DNA from: Sphingomonas hengshuiensis | GTDB taxonomy: Bacteria > Pseudomonadota > Alphaproteobacteria > Sphingomonadales > Sphingomonadaceae | Direction: 5' to 3' | DNA: 64,000 nucleotides | Assembly (NCBI RefSeq): GCF_000935025.1 | Contig: NZ_CP010836.1 | Location: forward strand, 3,224,001-3,288,000 | Part shown: in pieces, positions 1 through 12,390 of the stretch | Numbering within the stretch: position 1 is the first letter of the stretch | Layout of the letters: each line of letters starts with the position of its first letter | Position numbers and translations under genes: made by a program | Notes under the pieces: model-generated | Told to the model about the DNA's origin: nothing | The model's database searches: none | The model's input: the letters and a program-made list of their open reading frames with translations, nothing else

Positions 1-42
1 TTCGCCGAAACGTTCGCGCTTTTGCATCGAACGGAGCGGCTA

Positions 43-69
43 ATGGATCCCAACTTTCGTTGGGATGAC
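43..69 (+). repeat. REP-like palindrome, single copy
   Basis: A 27-bp interrupted palindrome begins ATGGATCCCAA and ends TTGGGATGAC around a CTTTCG centre. A second copy in the opposite orientation lies at 31690-31716 and a third, split by an insertion sequence, at 31759-31767 plus 32821-32843. The copies share the ATGGATCC and GGATGAC arms and vary in compensated stem positions, as expected for REP elements. Positions 1-42 hold nothing I can call with confidence. Confidence 0.65.
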
Positions 70-112
70 CGCGTTGGAGGCGCGACCCGTCCGGATCGCG
101 CCCCCTGCATAC

Positions 113-1528
<1,416 letters not shown>

Positions 1529-1681
1529 TCACTCGCAGAAAAAATGGATTGCGCCGCATTTCTCCCGCGACGCTTGCCCCTTTCTATTATGGGCGATATT
1601 GATATGCAACACATACAAAATTGCGCAGCGAGAATCGGTGCGCACAAACGCCGGCGCAGGGTGCCGGAGGAGAGGTGAGAC

Positions 1682-2539
1682 GTGACTCGGATTGCGCATA
1701 TCCTGACGCTTTCATGCCCCGATCGGGCCGGCCTGGTGGCCGGAATCGCGGGCCAGCTTTCGGAAGGGGGCGCCAATATCCTGGAGGCGCAGCAATTCGA
1801 CGACGTCGAGTCGCAGCGCTTTTTCATGCGGATCGTGTTCGACGCCCCCGCCGATGCGACCGACTCGATTCGCGAGCGAATCGCAGGCACCGCCGCCAGC
1901 TTCGACATGACTTTCCGCCTCCGCGAGCGCTCGCGCCGGACGCGCACGCTGTTGCTGGTGTCGAAGTTCGATCACTGCCTCGGCGACCTCCTGTACCGCC
2001 ACCGGATCGGCGAGCTGGACATGGACGTGGTCGGCATCGTGTCCAACCACCCGCGCGAGGCGCTGAGCATCTCGCTGATGGCCGACATCCCCTTCCATCA
2101 CCTGCCGGTGACTGCGGCGACCAAGCCGCAACAGGAAGCGCAGATCAAGGCGCTGGTCGAATCGACGGGCGCCGAGCTGGTGGTGCTGGCGCGCTATATG
2201 CAGATCCTGTCGGACGATCTCGCCGCCTTCCTGTCCGGGCGCTGCATCAACATCCACCACTCGTTCCTTCCGGGCTTCAAGGGCGCCAAACCCTATCATC
2301 AGGCGCATGCGCGCGGGGTGAAGATGATCGGCGCGACCGCACATTATGTCACCGCCGACCTCGATGAAGGCCCGATCATCGTTCAGGATGTCGAGCCGAT
2401 CACCCATGCCGACACCCCCGACGATCTGGTCCGCAAGGGCCGCGACATCGAACGCCGGGTGCTGGCGCGCGCGGTGAACTACCAGCTTCAGGACCGGGTG
2501 CTGCTCAACGGCTCCAAGACCGTCGTGTTCACGAGCTGA
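1682..2539 (+). CDS. purU: Formyltetrahydrofolate deformylase
   Basis: The 285-aa product hydrolyses 10-formyl-THF to formate and THF. An N-terminal ACT domain (about residues 1-85, [18 protein letters not shown]) is followed by a formyltransferase-like domain with the motif [17 protein letters not shown] carrying the catalytic His region. Length and domain order match PurU. The start is GTG at 1682, after a GGAGGAGAGGTGAGAC stretch; no in-frame ATG lies close by. It is the first gene of purU-folD-folB and divergent from ligM, so it probably drains C1 units released by O-demethylation. Confidence 0.92.
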   Translation: MTRIAHILTLSCPDRAGLVAGIAGQLSEGGANILEAQQFDDVESQRFFMRIVFDAPADATDSIRERIAGTAASFDMTFRLRERSRRTRTLLLVSKFDHCLGDLLYRHRIGELDMDVVGIVSNHPREALSISLMADIPFHHLPVTAATKPQQEAQIKALVESTGAELVVLARYMQILSDDLAAFLSGRCINIHHSFLPGFKGAKPYHQAHARGVKMIGATAHYVTADLDEGPIIVQDVEPITHADTPDDLVRKGRDIERRVLARAVNYQLQDRVLLNGSKTVVFTS

Positions 2540-2544
2540 TCGCC

Positions 2545-3408
2545 ATGGCAACGATCATCGACGGCAAGGCGCTGGCCGAACAGGTGACGCAGGCGGTTGC
2601 CGCCGATGCGGCGCGGCTGGTCGCGGAGCGGGGCGTGCATCCGGGGCTCGCGGTCATCCTGGTCGGGCATGACCCCGCCAGCGAAATCTATGTCGGGCGC
2701 AAGATGCGCCAGGCCGCGCGCGCGGGGATCGTCTCGTTCGAGCATCGCCTGCCCGCCGACACGCCGCAGGCCGATCTGCTGGCACTGATCGCGCGGTGCA
2801 ATGCCGATGCCCAGGTCCATGGCATTCTCGTCCAGTTGCCGCTGCCGCCGCATATCGACCCCGCGCGCGTGCTCGACGCGATCGATCCAGCCAAGGATGT
2901 CGACGGCTTCCATCCCGTCAATGTCGGGCGGCTGTCGTCGGGCACCGGCGGGCTGGTGCCGTGCACGCCACTGGGCTGTATCAAGCTGCTGGAGACCGTG
3001 ATCGACGATTTCCGGGGGCTGAAGGCGGTGGTGATCGGCAAGTCGAACATCGTCGGAAAGCCCGTGGCGCTGCTTCTGCTCGAACGCGAATGCACTGTGA
3101 CGGTCACGCATATCCTGACGCGGAACCTGCCCGACATCGTCCGCGGCGCCGATATCGTCGTAGCCGCGGCGGGCAGCCCGGGGCTGGTGCGCGGAGACTG
3201 GGTGAAGCCGGGGGCAGTCGTCATCGACGTCGGCATCACGCGCGTCGCGCAGCCCGACGGCAGCTCGCGCATCCGGGGCGATTGCGCGCGCGAGGAAATG
3301 GATCATGCCGGCGCGGTGACGCCGGTGCCCGGGGGTGTCGGGCCGATGACGGTGGCGTGCCTGCTCGCCAACACGCTGCGCGCGGCGCGGGCGACGAGTT
3401 TTGGCTGA
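2545..3408 (+). CDS. folD: Bifunctional methylene-THF dehydrogenase / methenyl-THF cyclohydrolase
   Basis: FolD oxidises 5,10-methylene-THF to methenyl-THF with NADP and hydrolyses it to 10-formyl-THF. The 287-aa sequence has the family signatures [18 protein letters not shown], the dinucleotide-binding GKSNIVGKP segment and the C-terminal [10 protein letters not shown] motif. It starts with ATG 5 bp after purU and its stop overlaps the next start, so the three genes are probably co-transcribed. Length is normal for the family. Confidence 0.95.
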   Translation: MATIIDGKALAEQVTQAVAADAARLVAERGVHPGLAVILVGHDPASEIYVGRKMRQAARAGIVSFEHRLPADTPQADLLALIARCNADAQVHGILVQLPLPPHIDPARVLDAIDPAKDVDGFHPVNVGRLSSGTGGLVPCTPLGCIKLLETVIDDFRGLKAVVIGKSNIVGKPVALLLLERECTVTVTHILTRNLPDIVRGADIVVAAAGSPGLVRGDWVKPGAVVIDVGITRVAQPDGSSRIRGDCAREEMDHAGAVTPVPGGVGPMTVACLLANTLRAARATSFG

Positions 3409-3790
3409 GGCGCTGATCCTCGCCGCGCCCGCCCGGTGCGACGCGACCGCGATGGTGGAGGTCTGCGTCACCGGGCTGCAGGTCTTTGCGCAGATCGGAG
3501 TCCACGCGCACGAACGCGGTCGCACGCAATTGCTGTCGATCGACGTCACGGTCACGCTGGACCCGCCAGACGCCGACCGGCTCGACGCCAGCATCGATTA
3601 CCAGCGGATCGCCGACGATGCCGAAGCGCTGGGCCGCGCGCATATCAACCTGATCGAGACCTTTGCCCGCCGCCTGGCGACCTCCTGCCTCGCGCATCCC
3701 GCCGCGCGGCAGGTGTGCGTATCGGTGCAAAAGCCGGGCGCGCTGCGCAACGGGCTGGCGGGAACGCGCGTGGTGCTGACGCGCGGGTGA
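3401..3790 (+). CDS. folB: Dihydroneopterin aldolase-family protein (FolB-like)
   Basis: This 129-aa protein belongs to the FolB/dihydroneopterin aldolase family, which acts in folate biosynthesis. Visible hallmarks are the early [17 protein letters not shown] segment (the family's hydroxyl/GVH region), the central [11 protein letters not shown] segment and the late [11 protein letters not shown] segment. It begins with TTG at 3401 and overlaps the folD stop by 8 bases, suggesting translational coupling. Its place behind purU-folD fits a folate-supply role. It is the last gene before the nitrogen-fixation island. Confidence 0.8.
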   Translation: MAEALILAAPARCDATAMVEVCVTGLQVFAQIGVHAHERGRTQLLSIDVTVTLDPPDADRLDASIDYQRIADDAEALGRAHINLIETFARRLATSCLAHPAARQVCVSVQKPGALRNGLAGTRVVLTRG

Positions 3791-3891
3791 CGGACGGGGC
3801 GAATGTCGCAAAGTCGCCATTCGCCGTCGCCTTGTCGCACTCGCTGTCGGGTTCGCCACGCGCCGCCGACCGGGTTGCGCTGATTAAGGGC

Positions 3892-3907
3892 TGGCACGCC
3901 GCTTGCT
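3892..3907 (+). promoter_or_regulatory. Sigma-54 (-24/-12) promoter for the first Rieske gene
   Basis: TGGCAC-N5-TTGCT is a perfect match to the RpoN consensus and lies 36 bp before the Rieske start. A degenerate NifA site, TGT-N10-CCA at 3804-3819, lies about 70 bp upstream; its left half is identical to the TGTCGCAAAG found in two perfect NifA sites at 29529 and 42997. Confidence 0.85.
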
Positions 3908-3943
3908 GTTTCCCACGGATCGGCAGCAGACGGGAGACAGTCG

Positions 3944-4372
3944 TTGGTGGAGCTATTCGTGATCTGCGAGACGCGCGATGTGCAGGAAGAGGAGGTGCGC
4001 GGCTTCACGCTGGCGCGGCTCGACGATGCCGGCGCGGTGCGGCCCTGGCCGATCCTCGTCACGCGAAAGGGCGGCAAATATTTCGGCTATGAAAATGCCT
4101 GCCCGCACGAGGGCACCCGGCTCGACACCCGGCCCGGCGAGTTCATGGACGAGGAAGGCAATTTCATCGCCTGCGGCAAGCATGGCGCGATGTTCGACCT
4201 CGACAGCGGCCATTGCTTTATCGGCCCGTGCCAGGGCAAGGCGCTGGTGCCGCTGGCGCTGATCGTCGACGACGGCGACCTGTGCCTCGCCGATCCGCGC
4301 CTGACCGACGAGGACGGGCTCGACATCCCCGATCCCGGCGAGCACCCGGAGGTGCTGATCACTCCAGATTGA
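3944..4372 (+). CDS. Rieske [2Fe-2S] protein of the nif island (copy 1)
   Basis: The 142-aa protein has one Rieske domain with the paired ligand motifs C-P-H (in NACPHEG) and C-G-K-H (in IACGKHGAMFD), which bind a [2Fe-2S] cluster through two Cys and two His. It has no signal or membrane segment, so it is a soluble ferredoxin-like carrier. The start is TTG at 3944 (or GTG at 3947) after GGGAGAC. A perfect sigma-54 promoter sits directly upstream, so expression under nitrogen-fixing conditions is likely. A paralogue with the same GFxLAR...GAVRPW lead and the same VDDGD ending is encoded at 18829-19227. The redox partner is unknown. Confidence 0.85.
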   Translation: MVELFVICETRDVQEEEVRGFTLARLDDAGAVRPWPILVTRKGGKYFGYENACPHEGTRLDTRPGEFMDEEGNFIACGKHGAMFDLDSGHCFIGPCQGKALVPLALIVDDGDLCLADPRLTDEDGLDIPDPGEHPEVLITPD

Positions 4373-4396
4373 GGCAGGGCGATTGCGCCAGGGCGA

Positions 4397-5146
4397 TCAG
4401 CGGCGGGCGAGCGAGCGCAGCATCCCCTCGACGCTCTCCTGCATGTCCATTTCCACCGCCGGGCCGCCGAGCAGCAGCATGTTGGCGACGAATGCGGCAT
4501 CGTTGCGCGGCTCACCCAGCGCGCCGCGCAGCAGCGGCAGATTGTCCTCGACATGCGCCATGAAGGTCAGCCCCTTGTCGACAAGCTCGGCCCAGCGGGC
4601 GCGCGTCCACAGCGCGAGTGGATAGACGATCTCGCTCCTGAAATTGGAGCCCAGCGCCTTTTCCAGGAAGCGCAGCCCGGTGTTCCAGCTTTCGCCGCCG
4701 CGCATCGGTGGCGGCGCGATCTCGCCCGCCAGCATCTTGCGCCCCGCCTGCCCGACGAAATCGTCGAGCGTTACCGGCGCCGCGATCTCGGCGCGGAAGT
4801 GCCAGAGGCCGACATTGCCGGGAAAGTCGCGGCCCAGCTGCGCGACCAGCGCCTGTTCGACCCGATCGACCGCCGCGCTATCGCCCTGCATCGCCGCGGT
4901 CATGCAGAAGGCAGCCAGCGTGTCGTTGCCGATCTCATGCGCGGTCCCGCCGGCACGCTGTTGCGCAGTCAGCGCGGGAGGCCGCCCGTCCGCCGGCACA
5001 GTCGCCAGCCCCTGTCGCTGCGCCGTCAGGAATGTCGTGATCTCCAGCCAGGGCAGGAAATGCGCGACGAACGCATCGGGATCGACATGGACGATCGCCA
5101 GGTTGATCGGTTGCTTGCGTGCGGCCAATTCGGTCATCATGGTCAT
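4397..5146 (-). CDS. Unknown 249-aa protein under a sigma-54 promoter
   Basis: I do not recognise this protein. It is mostly helical, has a single Cys, no signal peptide and no membrane segment. The first 40 residues contain IVHVDPDAFVAHFLPW; the middle is rich in short amphipathic helices (DRVEQALVAQL) and the end reads as a helical bundle. I chose ATG 5146 because GGAG lies six bases upstream; ATGs at 5140 and 5137 are alternatives. It follows modC by 95 bp and has its own sigma-54 site at 5210-5225, so it is probably a NifA/RpoN-regulated nif accessory gene. Function open. Confidence 0.75.
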   Translation of the reverse strand: MTMMTELAARKQPINLAIVHVDPDAFVAHFLPWLEITTFLTAQRQGLATVPADGRPPALTAQQRAGGTAHEIGNDTLAAFCMTAAMQGDSAAVDRVEQALVAQLGRDFPGNVGLWHFRAEIAAPVTLDDFVGQAGRKMLAGEIAPPPMRGGESWNTGLRFLEKALGSNFRSEIVYPLALWTRARWAELVDKGLTFMAHVEDNLPLLRGALGEPRNDAAFVANMLLLGGPAVEMDMQESVEGMLRSLARR

Positions 5147-5209
5147 GCAGGTCTCCGCCCAAGGCTCGACGGACCGGCCCCCTGCCCGATCCGTGCCCCG
5201 GCAAACCAA

Positions 5210-5225
5210 AGCAGAAACCATGCCA
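5210..5225 (-). promoter_or_regulatory. Sigma-54 promoter for the 249-aa unknown gene
   Basis: On the minus strand the site reads TGGCAT-N5-CTGCT. The invariant GG and GC dinucleotides are kept at the required 10-base spacing. It ends 64 bp before the chosen start. No TGT-N10-ACA site is visible upstream, where modC coding sequence lies. Confidence 0.65.
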
Positions 5226-5241
5226 TTTGGGCGGCGTGCGC

Positions 5242-5988
5242 CTATTCCGCGCAGCGGCGCGCGGCGGCGAAATAGTCGTCCGGCCCCTCGATCCACCGGG
5301 CCAGCCTGCCCCCGGAAGCCAATAGCGCCTGGGGCGTCCCCAGCTCCGCGCACGCGCCGTCATCGAGGAAGCAGACCGTATCGGCGAGGCGCAGCGCATC
5401 CTCGACATCGTGCGACACCAGGATGATCGGGAGCGCGAACGACTCCCGGATCTCCTCGACCAGCGCGCGCAGCACCCGCCGCGTGGGATAGTCGACCGCG
5501 GAAAAGGGCTCGTCGAGCAGGAGCAGCGCAGGGTTGCGCGCCAGCGCGCGGGCGATCGCCACCCGCTGGCGCTGGCCGCCCGAAAGCGCGCCGGGCAGGC
5601 GCTCGGCAAGCGCCGCAAGCCCGACGCGGTCGAGCATCTCCCCGGCGGCGGCATGGCGCGCGGCGCGGGGCAAATGCAGCATCGCCTCCATCACATTGCC
5701 GCGCGCGCTCCGGTGCGGAAACAGCGCATAATGCTGCGACACCAGCCCGATCCGCCGCCGCGACGGGGGGACGAAGGTCCCGCTGCCGCTGTCCATCCAC
5801 AGCGCGCCGCCGCAGCGCACCTCGCCGAACTTCGGCCGGACCAGCCCCGCGATCGCGCGCAGCAGCGTGGTCTTGCCCGATCCCGATGCGCCGACCACCG
5901 CCAGCGTCTCCCCCCGGCGCACCGCCAGTTCGACGCGAAGCGGCACCGGCCCGGCATCGCGAAAGCGGCAATACAGCCCCTCATCCAT
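5242..5988 (-). CDS. modC: Molybdate ABC transporter ATP-binding protein
   Basis: This 248-aa ABC ATPase powers molybdate uptake. It has the Walker A motif GASGSGKTT (about residues 33-41), signature LSGGQRQR, Walker B ALLLLDEP and the switch region VSHDVEDAL. It is shorter than the common ModC because the C-terminal Mop/TOBE domain is absent; separate Mop proteins are encoded elsewhere in the island (32893-33363 and the broken gene at 30099). Its ATG overlaps the modB stop by 8 bp, consistent with a modABC operon. Confidence 0.9.
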   Translation of the reverse strand: MDEGLYCRFRDAGPVPLRVELAVRRGETLAVVGASGSGKTTLLRAIAGLVRPKFGEVRCGGALWMDSGSGTFVPPSRRRIGLVSQHYALFPHRSARGNVMEAMLHLPRAARHAAAGEMLDRVGLAALAERLPGALSGGQRQRVAIARALARNPALLLLDEPFSAVDYPTRRVLRALVEEIRESFALPIILVSHDVEDALRLADTVCFLDDGACAELGTPQALLASGGRLARWIEGPDDYFAAARRCAE

Positions 5989-6646
5989 GGCGCCGTTGCC
6001 CCCCGATGGCGAAGCTGATCGTCACCGCCACCGTCGCGATCGCCAGCAGGATCGCGGCCATCCGCGCTGCGCCGTCATTGTCGAATGCCTGGACGCGGTC
6101 ATAGATCGACAGCGCCAGCGTCCGCGTCTCCCCCGGGATCGACCCGCCGACCATCAGCACGACGCCGAATTCGCCCAGCGTGTGCGCGAAGGTGAAGACC
6201 GCCCCGGTGACGATGCCCGATCGCGCGAGCGGCAATTCGATTCGCCACAGCCCCTGCCACAGCCCGAGCCCGCACATCGCGGCGGCATCGCGCACCTCGC
6301 CGCCAATCGCTTCGAACGCGCGCTGGCACGGCTGGATGGCGAAGGGCAGGTTGACCAGCACCGATGCGACCAGAACGCCCTGGAAGCTGAACACCAAAGA
6401 CGTGCCGAACAGCCCGCGCCACGCCTGCCCCACCACCGAATCCGGCCCCATGCCGACCAGCAGGTAGAAGCCGATCACCGTCGGCGGCAGGATCAGCGGC
6501 AGCGTCAGCGCCGCTTCGATCACTGCGCGCCCGCGAAACCGCGTCGCCGCGAGCCAGCGCCCGATCAGCACCGCCAGCGGCAGCAGGATCGCAACCGTCG
6601 CGCTGCCCAGCAGCAGCGACAGCCGAAGCGCTTCCCAGTCAACCAC
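5981..6646 (-). CDS. modB: Molybdate ABC transporter permease
   Basis: The inner-membrane channel component has several hydrophobic segments and the ABC-permease EAA-loop region (REVRDAAAMCGLGLWQ). The likely start is GTG at 6646, beginning VVDWEALRLSLLLG, which overlaps the modA stop by 8 bases; a longer reading frame upstream would cover modA in another frame and is unlikely to be translated. The resulting 221-aa length is normal for ModB. Confidence 0.9.
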   Translation of the reverse strand: MVDWEALRLSLLLGSATVAILLPLAVLIGRWLAATRFRGRAVIEAALTLPLILPPTVIGFYLLVGMGPDSVVGQAWRGLFGTSLVFSFQGVLVASVLVNLPFAIQPCQRAFEAIGGEVRDAAAMCGLGLWQGLWRIELPLARSGIVTGAVFTFAHTLGEFGVVLMVGGSIPGETRTLALSIYDRVQAFDNDGAARMAAILLAIATVAVTISFAIGGQRRHG

Positions 6647-7451
6647 CCCGCGCGGCCCCACCCCCCGGCGGCACCAGGCCATAGTGCGCGAACACCCGCC
6701 GCGCCGCGGGCGTCTGAAGAAACGCATAGAAGCGCCGCGCGCCCGGATCGGCGCGCTTGATCAGCACCATCCGCTGCACCAGCGGGCGGTGCCAGGATTG
6801 CGGCAGCGGGACCAGATCGAGGCGCCCGGCCAGCGCCGGATCGCTGGCGAGCGCATAGGCGACGATCCCGCATTGGGCATTGCCCGACAGCACGAATTCC
6901 AGCGCCTGCGACACGGTTTCGCCGAGCACGAGGCGGCCGCCCAGCCGGTCCCACAGCCCGGTGCGGCGGAGCACCTCTGCGGCGCGCGCGCCATAGGGGG
7001 CGTGCGCAGGATTGGCGATCGCGAAATGCTCGATCTGCGCCCGCTGGATCGCGGCAGCCAGGCCCAGGCGGCGCACTTCGCCCGCCAGCGGCGATCCGCG
7101 GCGCGCGACAAAGGCGAGTTGCCCGACGCCGAGCGCCACCCCCGGCCCCTCCGCCACGCCCGCGCGGACCAGGTCGAACACGAGTTGCTCGTCGGCGGAC
7201 AGGAACAGCGCGAAGGGCGCGCCCTGCGCGAGTTGGCGCGACAGCGTGCCCGAGGCGCCAAAGGTGATCATCACCTCCCCGCCCCCGGCGCGCCGGAACT
7301 CCGCCGCCAATTGGGTGAGCGCGGGGCGCAGGTCTGCGGCGGCGGCGATCCGGGGGGCGCCCTGTGCGTGGACCGATGGGGCCAGCGACGGGAGCAGCAG
7401 CGCGGCCAGCATGCAGAGCGCGTGCGCCACGGCGGCGCGCACGCCGCTCAT
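6639..7451 (-). CDS. modA: Molybdate-binding periplasmic protein
   Basis: The 270-aa product carries a Sec-type signal peptide (MSGVRAAVAHALCMLAALLL, cut near VHAQ) and the ModA fold with IAAAADLRPALTQLA and TFGASGTLSRQ segments that line the oxyanion site. It captures molybdate in the periplasm for ModBC and so feeds FeMo-cofactor synthesis. The ATG at 7451 overlaps the stop of the zinc-ribbon gene as ATGA, so the four genes are translationally coupled. ModA of nif islands is usually expressed with nif genes; a possible sigma-54 site lies at 7713-7728. Confidence 0.9.
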   Translation of the reverse strand: MSGVRAAVAHALCMLAALLLPSLAPSVHAQGAPRIAAAADLRPALTQLAAEFRRAGGGEVMITFGASGTLSRQLAQGAPFALFLSADEQLVFDLVRAGVAEGPGVALGVGQLAFVARRGSPLAGEVRRLGLAAAIQRAQIEHFAIANPAHAPYGARAAEVLRRTGLWDRLGGRLVLGETVSQALEFVLSGNAQCGIVAYALASDPALAGRLDLVPLPQSWHRPLVQRMVLIKRADPGARRFYAFLQTPAARRVFAHYGLVPPGGGAARGG

Positions 7452-7657
7452 TCGAAATTGCTCAAATGGCCTTCGCGCCCTGCCCGGGCGCGCCATGCCT
7501 TTGCCAGTGCGGCGCTCTTGCCCGGCGGGGCGGTCACTCCGACGAGGCGCTCAAGCTGGGCATGGCCGCATGCGGGACAGCCCGGCGTGTCGGAAAACCG
7601 CACCAGCAACTCGACAATCCCGTCGCATTTCGGACAATGGAAATCGTAAATCGGCAT
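7448..7657 (-). CDS. FmdB-family small zinc-ribbon protein
   Basis: This 69-aa protein begins MPIYDFHCPKCDGIVELLV and contains two CxxC pairs (CPKC and CPAC), the hallmark of the FmdB/CxxC zinc-ribbon family. FmdB-like proteins occur as putative regulators next to molybdenum and C1 genes, but their exact role is not established. It starts with ATG after GGGAGG and overlaps modA by 4 bases, making it the first gene of the mod operon. Confidence 0.8.
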   Translation of the reverse strand: MPIYDFHCPKCDGIVELLVRFSDTPGCPACGHAQLERLVGVTAPPGKSAALAKAWRARAGREGHLSNFE

Positions 7658-7712
7658 TGCGGCCTCCCTTGGCTGAGCGCGGGGGCCGAAGCCGTCCGCG
7701 CCCGGCGCGCCA

Positions 7713-7728
7713 TGCAGGAACCGCGCCA
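7713..7728 (-). promoter_or_regulatory. Possible sigma-54 promoter for the zinc-ribbon/modABC operon
   Basis: The minus strand reads TGGCGC-N5-CTGCA with GG and GC spaced by 10 bases, just past the nifA stop and 55 bp before the zinc-ribbon ATG. It departs from consensus at two positions and no NifA site is visible upstream, so this is weaker than the other sites in the island. Confidence 0.4.
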
Positions 7729-7738
7729 CGAAGCGCCG

Positions 7739-9496
<1,758 letters not shown>

Positions 9497-9637
9497 CCGC
9501 GTTGCTGCGAGCAGGAATCGTGCACCGGAAGCTTGCAGTTAAAGCGGAACTTGGCAAGCGGGTAAACGTGGTCTCGAAAGACGGCGCCTGTCGCGTTGCA
9601 AGCAAGACGCACCATCCCGCTGCATGAGTCCCTGAAA

Positions 9638-9928
9638 TCAGCCGAACTTGTACAGCACGCCGAACCCGCCGCGCGGATAATTCCATTCAAGCTCGCCAGT
9701 GCTCTGCGTCACGATACGGCACGTGCCGCATTCGACACAGCCGTCCGCGCTGATCTCGACCTGCCCCGAGTCGGACAGGCTATAGCAGCCCACCGGGCAT
9801 AGCCGCGTCATCGCGAGCAGCGCGCGCGAGGGCACGTCATGCGGCTTTATCTTGATATGCGGTCGCCCCGAATCGACCAGATAGCGATTCTGGAACAGCC
9901 GTTCCTCCACTCGTGCCGTCGCGCTCAT
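9638..9928 (-). CDS. fixX: FixX ferredoxin-like protein
   Basis: FixX (96 aa) is the small iron-sulfur partner of FixC in the electron-bifurcating FixABCX complex. It contains the Cys pattern [10 protein letters not shown] followed by [11 protein letters not shown], which would bind a [4Fe-4S] cluster. I chose ATG 9928 ([12 protein letters not shown]) rather than a slightly longer frame because it is the family start and follows GGAGACG. It is the last gene of the fixABCX segment, 30 bp behind fixC. Confidence 0.92.
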   Translation of the reverse strand: MSATARVEERLFQNRYLVDSGRPHIKIKPHDVPSRALLAMTRLCPVGCYSLSDSGQVEISADGCVECGTCRIVTQSTGELEWNYPRGGFGVLYKFG

Positions 9929-9958
9929 CGTCTCCGCTCCTTGCCTGTTCAAAACCCT

Positions 9959-11266
9959 TCATCGCCACGCCCGCACCAGCCGGAAGGCGTCGCCGATCAG
10001 CCCGCCCAGCGTCCGCCCGGTGCGGAACGAGCGGAAAATCGCCTTTTCCTTGCTGACCTTGTCGACGCCATCGACGCGGAACCAGGTCTGCATCGCCTGG
10101 CTGATCAGTTGCGGATACAGGCCGAAGAAATTGGCCTTGTTGGCGTGAAGCAGCGCGGGGATGCCGCGATATTTCCTGAGGTCCTTCATCACGAAGGTCT
10201 TTGCCAGCCCCTGCTCATAGGCGGACAGATTCTCGCGCGTCATCGCGATCCGGCGGCGGTGAAGCGAGACCACGGTTTCCGCCGCGATGCGCCCGGTCGT
10301 CATCGCCAGGTTCGATCCCTCGCGGTGGACCGCGTTGACGAACTGCCCCGCGTCGCCGACCACGATCCAGCCGTCACCGACCAGCTGCGGAATCGCCTTG
10401 TACCCGCCCTCCGGGATCAGGTGCGCCGCATATTCCTTGCACTCCGACCCGACGAGCAGCGGCTTGATGCTCGGATGGTTCTTGAACGCTTCGAGCAGTT
10501 CGAACGGCGTGACCTCGCTCTCGGCGAAGTCGGAGACGATGCAGCCGATCCCGATCGAGATCGATTCCTCGTTGGTGTAGAGGAACCCGGTTCCCGTCAT
10601 CCCCTTTGTGATCGTGCCCATCGCCTCGATCACCACGCCTTCGTTGCCGGTGATGTTAAAGCGCGCCTCGATCGTTTCGCGCGGGAGGAAGTGCATTTCC
10701 TTGACCGCCAGCGCGACGCTGTCGGGCGCAATCTCGGGCCGCAGTCCCGAACGATGCCCGACCAGCCCGTTCACGCCCTCCGCCAGGATGACGACATCGG
10801 CCAGGATCGGCCCGCCGCCGCGATCGGTGCGCACGCCGATGACCTTGCCCTGCAAGTCCTTGACCAGTTCGGTGACCGTCGTTTCGCACAACAGGATCGC
10901 GCCCGCCTGCCGGACCCGGCTGGAGAACCATTTGTCGAACTGCGCGCGCAGGATCGTGTAGCGGTTCGGTCGGTCCTCGTTGAAGTCGTCCGACCGGTAA
11001 TGCATCCCCGTGTGCGAGCTGTCGTCCATCGTCCAGATACGCTGCTCGATCACGTGCCGCTCCAGCGGGGCGTCGTCGCGGAAATCGGGGATGATCTTCT
11101 CCAGCGCGTCGGCATAGAGGATCGCGCCCTGGACGTTCTTCGACCCCGAATATTCGCCGCGCTCGATCTGGAGCACCTTCAGCCCCTCGGTCGCAAGCGT
11201 ATAGGCCGCCGCATTGCCCGATGGCCCGGCCCCGATCACGATGGCGTCAAAGCGTTCCTCGATCAT
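9959..11266 (-). CDS. fixC: FixC, electron-transferring flavoprotein-quinone oxidoreductase-like
   Basis: The 435-aa flavoprotein begins with an FAD-binding [14 protein letters not shown] motif and matches FixC/ETF-QO in length and layout. With FixA, FixB and FixX it bifurcates electrons from NADH to quinone and to a low-potential ferredoxin for nitrogenase. It probably sits at the membrane surface through its quinone site. The ATG at 11266 follows AGAGAGGAACC; 13 bp separate it from fixB. Confidence 0.94.
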   Translation of the reverse strand: MIEERFDAIVIGAGPSGNAAAYTLATEGLKVLQIERGEYSGSKNVQGAILYADALEKIIPDFRDDAPLERHVIEQRIWTMDDSSHTGMHYRSDDFNEDRPNRYTILRAQFDKWFSSRVRQAGAILLCETTVTELVKDLQGKVIGVRTDRGGGPILADVVILAEGVNGLVGHRSGLRPEIAPDSVALAVKEMHFLPRETIEARFNITGNEGVVIEAMGTITKGMTGTGFLYTNEESISIGIGCIVSDFAESEVTPFELLEAFKNHPSIKPLLVGSECKEYAAHLIPEGGYKAIPQLVGDGWIVVGDAGQFVNAVHREGSNLAMTTGRIAAETVVSLHRRRIAMTRENLSAYEQGLAKTFVMKDLRKYRGIPALLHANKANFFGLYPQLISQAMQTWFRVDGVDKVSKEKAIFRSFRTGRTLGGLIGDAFRLVRAWR

Positions 11267-11279
11267 GGCGGGTTCCTCT

Positions 11280-12386
11280 CTAGCTCGCCAGCCGGTTGAC
11301 GCTGAGGCGCCTGGCGAAGGCCTCCGTCAGCGCGGGCAACAGCGTGATCGCGTCGGCGACGATGCCGAGATGCGCGAAATCGAAGATCGGGGCGTGCGGA
11401 TCGGTGTTGATCGCAACGATCAGGTCCGCGCCCTCGACGCCGACACGGTGCTGGATCGCGCCCGAAATCCCCGCCGCGATGTACAGCCGGGGGCGGATCG
11501 TCTTGCCGGTCTGGCCGATCTGGCGGTCGGCGGGAATCCAGCCCTTCTGCACCAGCGGGCGCGATCCGCCATATTCGGCGCCGAGCACCGCCGCGAGCTT
11601 CTTGACGAGCTGGAACGCTTCGACCGTGCGCAGCCCCAGGCCCCCTGCGACGACGATATCGGCATAGGGAAGCTGCGCCTTGTCGCTGTCGCGGTCGGCG
11701 ATGAACTGGACGATCTTGGTCACGATGTCGGCTTCGTCGAGCCCGAGCGCATGCTCGATCACGCGGCCCGAGCGCCCGAGTTGCGGCACCGGCATCGGCA
11801 GCACGCGCGGGCGCACCGTCGCCATTTGCGGGCGATAGTTGAGCGTGAAAATCGTGCAGAGCAGCGACCCGCCAAAGGTGGGCCGAGTCGCCGCGAGCGA
11901 TCCCTCGTCGTCGATTTCCAGCTCGGTGCAGTCGGCGGTCAGCCCGGTCAGCAGCGTCGTCGCGACCGACCCCGCCAGGTCGCGACCCAGATTGGTCGCG
12001 CCGAGCAGGAGGATTTCGGGCTGATAGGTGTTGACCAGATCGGTCAGCGCCTTGGTCGACACTTCGTTGCGATAATGCGCCAGCGCGGGATCGCAGACGA
12101 CATAGACAAGGTCGGCGCCATATTCGAACGCCTGGGCCGTCGCGCGCTCGAGCGCCTCGCGGCTGTCGCTCATCACGACCGCAGCGAGTTCGACCCCGCG
12201 CTTGTCCGCCAGTTTGCGCCCCTCGCCGAGCAGTTCGAACGACACGCTGTGGACCTGGCCGTGCTCGATCTCGACCGCGACCCAGACATGCTTGTACGCC
12301 CGGAAATGCTCGGGCAGTTCCTTCTTGGTGCCTGCGCGGCCGGCGGCGCCGGTGGCTGCGGGGCGCGGCGTGGGTTCGGCGGCCAT
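11280..12386 (-). CDS. fixB: FixB, electron-transfer flavoprotein alpha subunit
   Basis: This 368-aa protein pairs with FixA as the bifurcating ETF. The C-terminal FAD-binding domain is seen in the segment [13 protein letters not shown] and the following [11 protein letters not shown], both ETF-alpha signatures. An N-terminal extension of about 25 residues rich in Ala and Pro precedes the conserved region. It starts with ATG 4 bp after fixA, consistent with coupled synthesis of the two subunits. Confidence 0.94.
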   Translation of the reverse strand: MAAEPTPRPAATGAAGRAGTKKELPEHFRAYKHVWVAVEIEHGQVHSVSFELLGEGRKLADKRGVELAAVVMSDSREALERATAQAFEYGADLVYVVCDPALAHYRNEVSTKALTDLVNTYQPEILLLGATNLGRDLAGSVATTLLTGLTADCTELEIDDEGSLAATRPTFGGSLLCTIFTLNYRPQMATVRPRVLPMPVPQLGRSGRVIEHALGLDEADIVTKIVQFIADRDSDKAQLPYADIVVAGGLGLRTVEAFQLVKKLAAVLGAEYGGSRPLVQKGWIPADRQIGQTGKTIRPRLYIAAGISGAIQHRVGVEGADLIVAINTDPHAPIFDFAHLGIVADAITLLPALTEAFARRLSVNRLAS

Positions 12387-12390
12387 GACC

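Noticed and set aside
1..42. Possible C-terminal end of a plus-strand gene (stop TAA at 41-43)
   Set aside because: Only 13 codons are in the window and nothing identifies a protein.
79..102. Terminator for ligM
   Set aside because: The 7-bp stem has a 10-base loop and no U-tract on the minus strand; too weak to call.
9497..9637. Separate sigma-54 promoter for nifA
   Set aside because: No GG-N10-GC element with acceptable flanks is visible in the 141-bp gap; read-through from fixX is the simpler reading.
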